This document shows, piece by piece, positions 5,371-6,143 of a stretch of DNA of 6,143 nucleotides. The position numbers and the translations under genes were made by a program. Origin of the DNA: Candidatus Methanogasteraceae archaeon UBA261 (GTDB taxonomy: Archaea > Halobacteriota > Methanosarcinia > Methanosarcinales > Methanogasteraceae); NCBI GenBank assembly GCA_002506015.1, contig DAWR01000074.1, positions 10,750-16,892 on the forward strand, in the 5' to 3' direction. A model generated the notes under the pieces. The model searched no databases. It was not told the origin of the DNA and was given only the letters and a program-made list of their open reading frames with translations. Position 1 is the first letter of the stretch. Every line of letters starts with the position of its first letter.

Positions 5371-6143
5371 TTACTCCAGCGTAATCACACCACGCGGCTT
5401 TGGAGCCGGCGGGATTATCGGCGGGGACTCGAGCGAGTGGAAGATTATGACCGCGGTATCGTTGAGATACGTGTCGTCCTCCGTTGTGTGCCGTGCCCAT
5501 ACCGTAATTGTGCCGGGCGCATCCGACGAGACCCACGTGATGGCTTTGCCGCCGCTCGCCGTTGTTTCGTTGATTCTGCCAGACGTGGTATCAGTGGTTT
5601 TGTTATACAGCACTCCGGATGTAACCTCGAACTCAACGAGTGCGCCCCACGCCACTGGTTTATCGGTTCCGTTTTCAGAGTACGTGAGGTGCATTGTCAG
5701 TTCGTACGCATACTCCAGAATGTCTTGTGGCGGTGAAGGGGACGTAGAAGATGTTCGTTGCGGTAGTGGGCCCTGGTACAGTGCTTCTGCATCGAGGTAG
5801 TGACCCGTTGCGGAATTCGTATGTACATCGGGTGTTGCATTGCCCGTCACAGTAACAGTTGCGTCAGGAATTGTCTCGATTGTTGCGGTGCTATTGGAAT
5901 CTATATACGAGATGCTTGACGGCGAGATTATCACCGGAGTCATCCCTGCGCTGTTGTTGTCGATTCGCAGTTGGTACGTCACCATCCAGTACTTCCCGAC
6001 CGTTATCTCGTATGGTTCCGGCCGGTTTCCGACGTCCCACGATAGTATCGTGCGGTTTCCTGCGTACGTGACGTTCGGGTTCAGGTGATGCTTGGTCTCG
6101 TAGTCCTCTGTCGTGCGATTGAAGTACGTGACATTCGCACTGT
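5371..6143 (-). CDS. Partial Ig/invasin-like surface glycoprotein (3' part)
   Basis: The C-terminal 256 residues of a protein that continues past the right edge; the frame stays open to base 6143, so the Met at 5985 is internal. The first visible part has the beta-rich pattern of archaeal surface proteins (TILSWDVGNRP followed by WMVTYQLRIDN, about 29-62). A Ser/Thr/Pro linker follows (RTSSTSPSPPQD, about 130-141). Then comes an Ig-like domain of bacterial invasin type (about 145-235: DKPVAWGALVEFEVTSGVL, a TTDTTSGRI turn, SSDAPGTITVWARH). The end is Pro-rich (PPIIPPAPKPRG) and stops at VITLE with no membrane anchor or PGF-CTERM-like tail. There are 11 N-x-S/T sequons and no Cys in the visible part, which fits an N-glycosylated extracellular protein. 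The N-terminal domains and signal peptide are outside the window. Adhesion or an envelope role is inferred. Confidence 0.82.
   Translation of the reverse strand, partial: SANVTYFNRTTEDYETKHHLNPNVTYAGNRTILSWDVGNRPEPYEITVGKYWMVTYQLRIDNNSAGMTPVIISPSSISYIDSNSTATIETIPDATVTVTGNATPDVHTNSATGHYLDAEALYQGPLPQRTSSTSPSPPQDILEYAYELTMHLTYSENGTDKPVAWGALVEFEVTSGVLYNKTTDTTSGRINETTASGGKAITWVSSDAPGTITVWARHTTEDDTYLNDTAVIIFHSLESPPIIPPAPKPRGVITLE

Noticed and set aside
5314..5800. Plus-strand open frames opposite the surface protein gene
   Set aside because: They lie antisense to a clearly recognisable Ig-like coding region and show no family features.

Overview
The window looks like chromosomal DNA of a methanogen-type or anaerobic alkane/methane-oxidising archaeon, probably in the Methanosarcinales/Halobacteriota neighbourhood. 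This rests on an Agl23-type (TIGR03663) GT-C membrane protein, an archaeal-style TruA, an NAD-type isocitrate/isopropylmalate/homoisocitrate dehydrogenase, a surface protein dense in N-glycosylation sequons, and TATA-like boxes with weak Shine-Dalgarno sites. Species-level placement cannot be made from sequence reading alone.

Layout, left to right. Positions 1-200 hold no convincing gene and end in a TATA-like promoter. Positions 221-697 carry an A/T-richer two-gene module on the + strand: a small VapB-like candidate antitoxin and a PIN-domain (VapC-like) toxin that lacks the middle third of the domain. A 50-codon open frame (710-862) then overlaps by four bases (GTGA) the GTG start of the Agl23-like protein (859-2331, +). 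That gene runs tail-to-tail into truA (2304-3155, -), and the two coding ends overlap by 28 bp. truA and the dehydrogenase (3257-4240, +) are divergent from a roughly 100-bp shared promoter region in which the dehydrogenase appears leaderless or nearly so.

Positions 4241-4683, between two convergent genes, hold no credible gene but are rich in structure. An 18-bp inverted repeat (17/18 identical) sits just after the stop codon on each side. Inside it lie a second inverted pair built of CACAGAG units, an A/T-rich tract and a short hairpin. Next is a DUF3782-like protein with a complete PD-(D/E)XK nuclease signature (4684-5271, -). Last is the 3' part of a surface protein gene (5371 to beyond 6143, -) with an Ig/invasin-like domain and 11 N-glycosylation sequons in 256 visible residues.

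Functional links: the Agl23-like protein is of a type tied to archaeal protein glycosylation, and the surface protein is a plausible client of such a system. TruA and the dehydrogenase are housekeeping genes. The damaged toxin module, the nuclease-like gene and the repeat-rich spacer are the accessory parts. I did not find a clear multi-gene novel system. The most unusual items are the nested inverted repeats at 4254-4686 and the centrally deleted PIN toxin.
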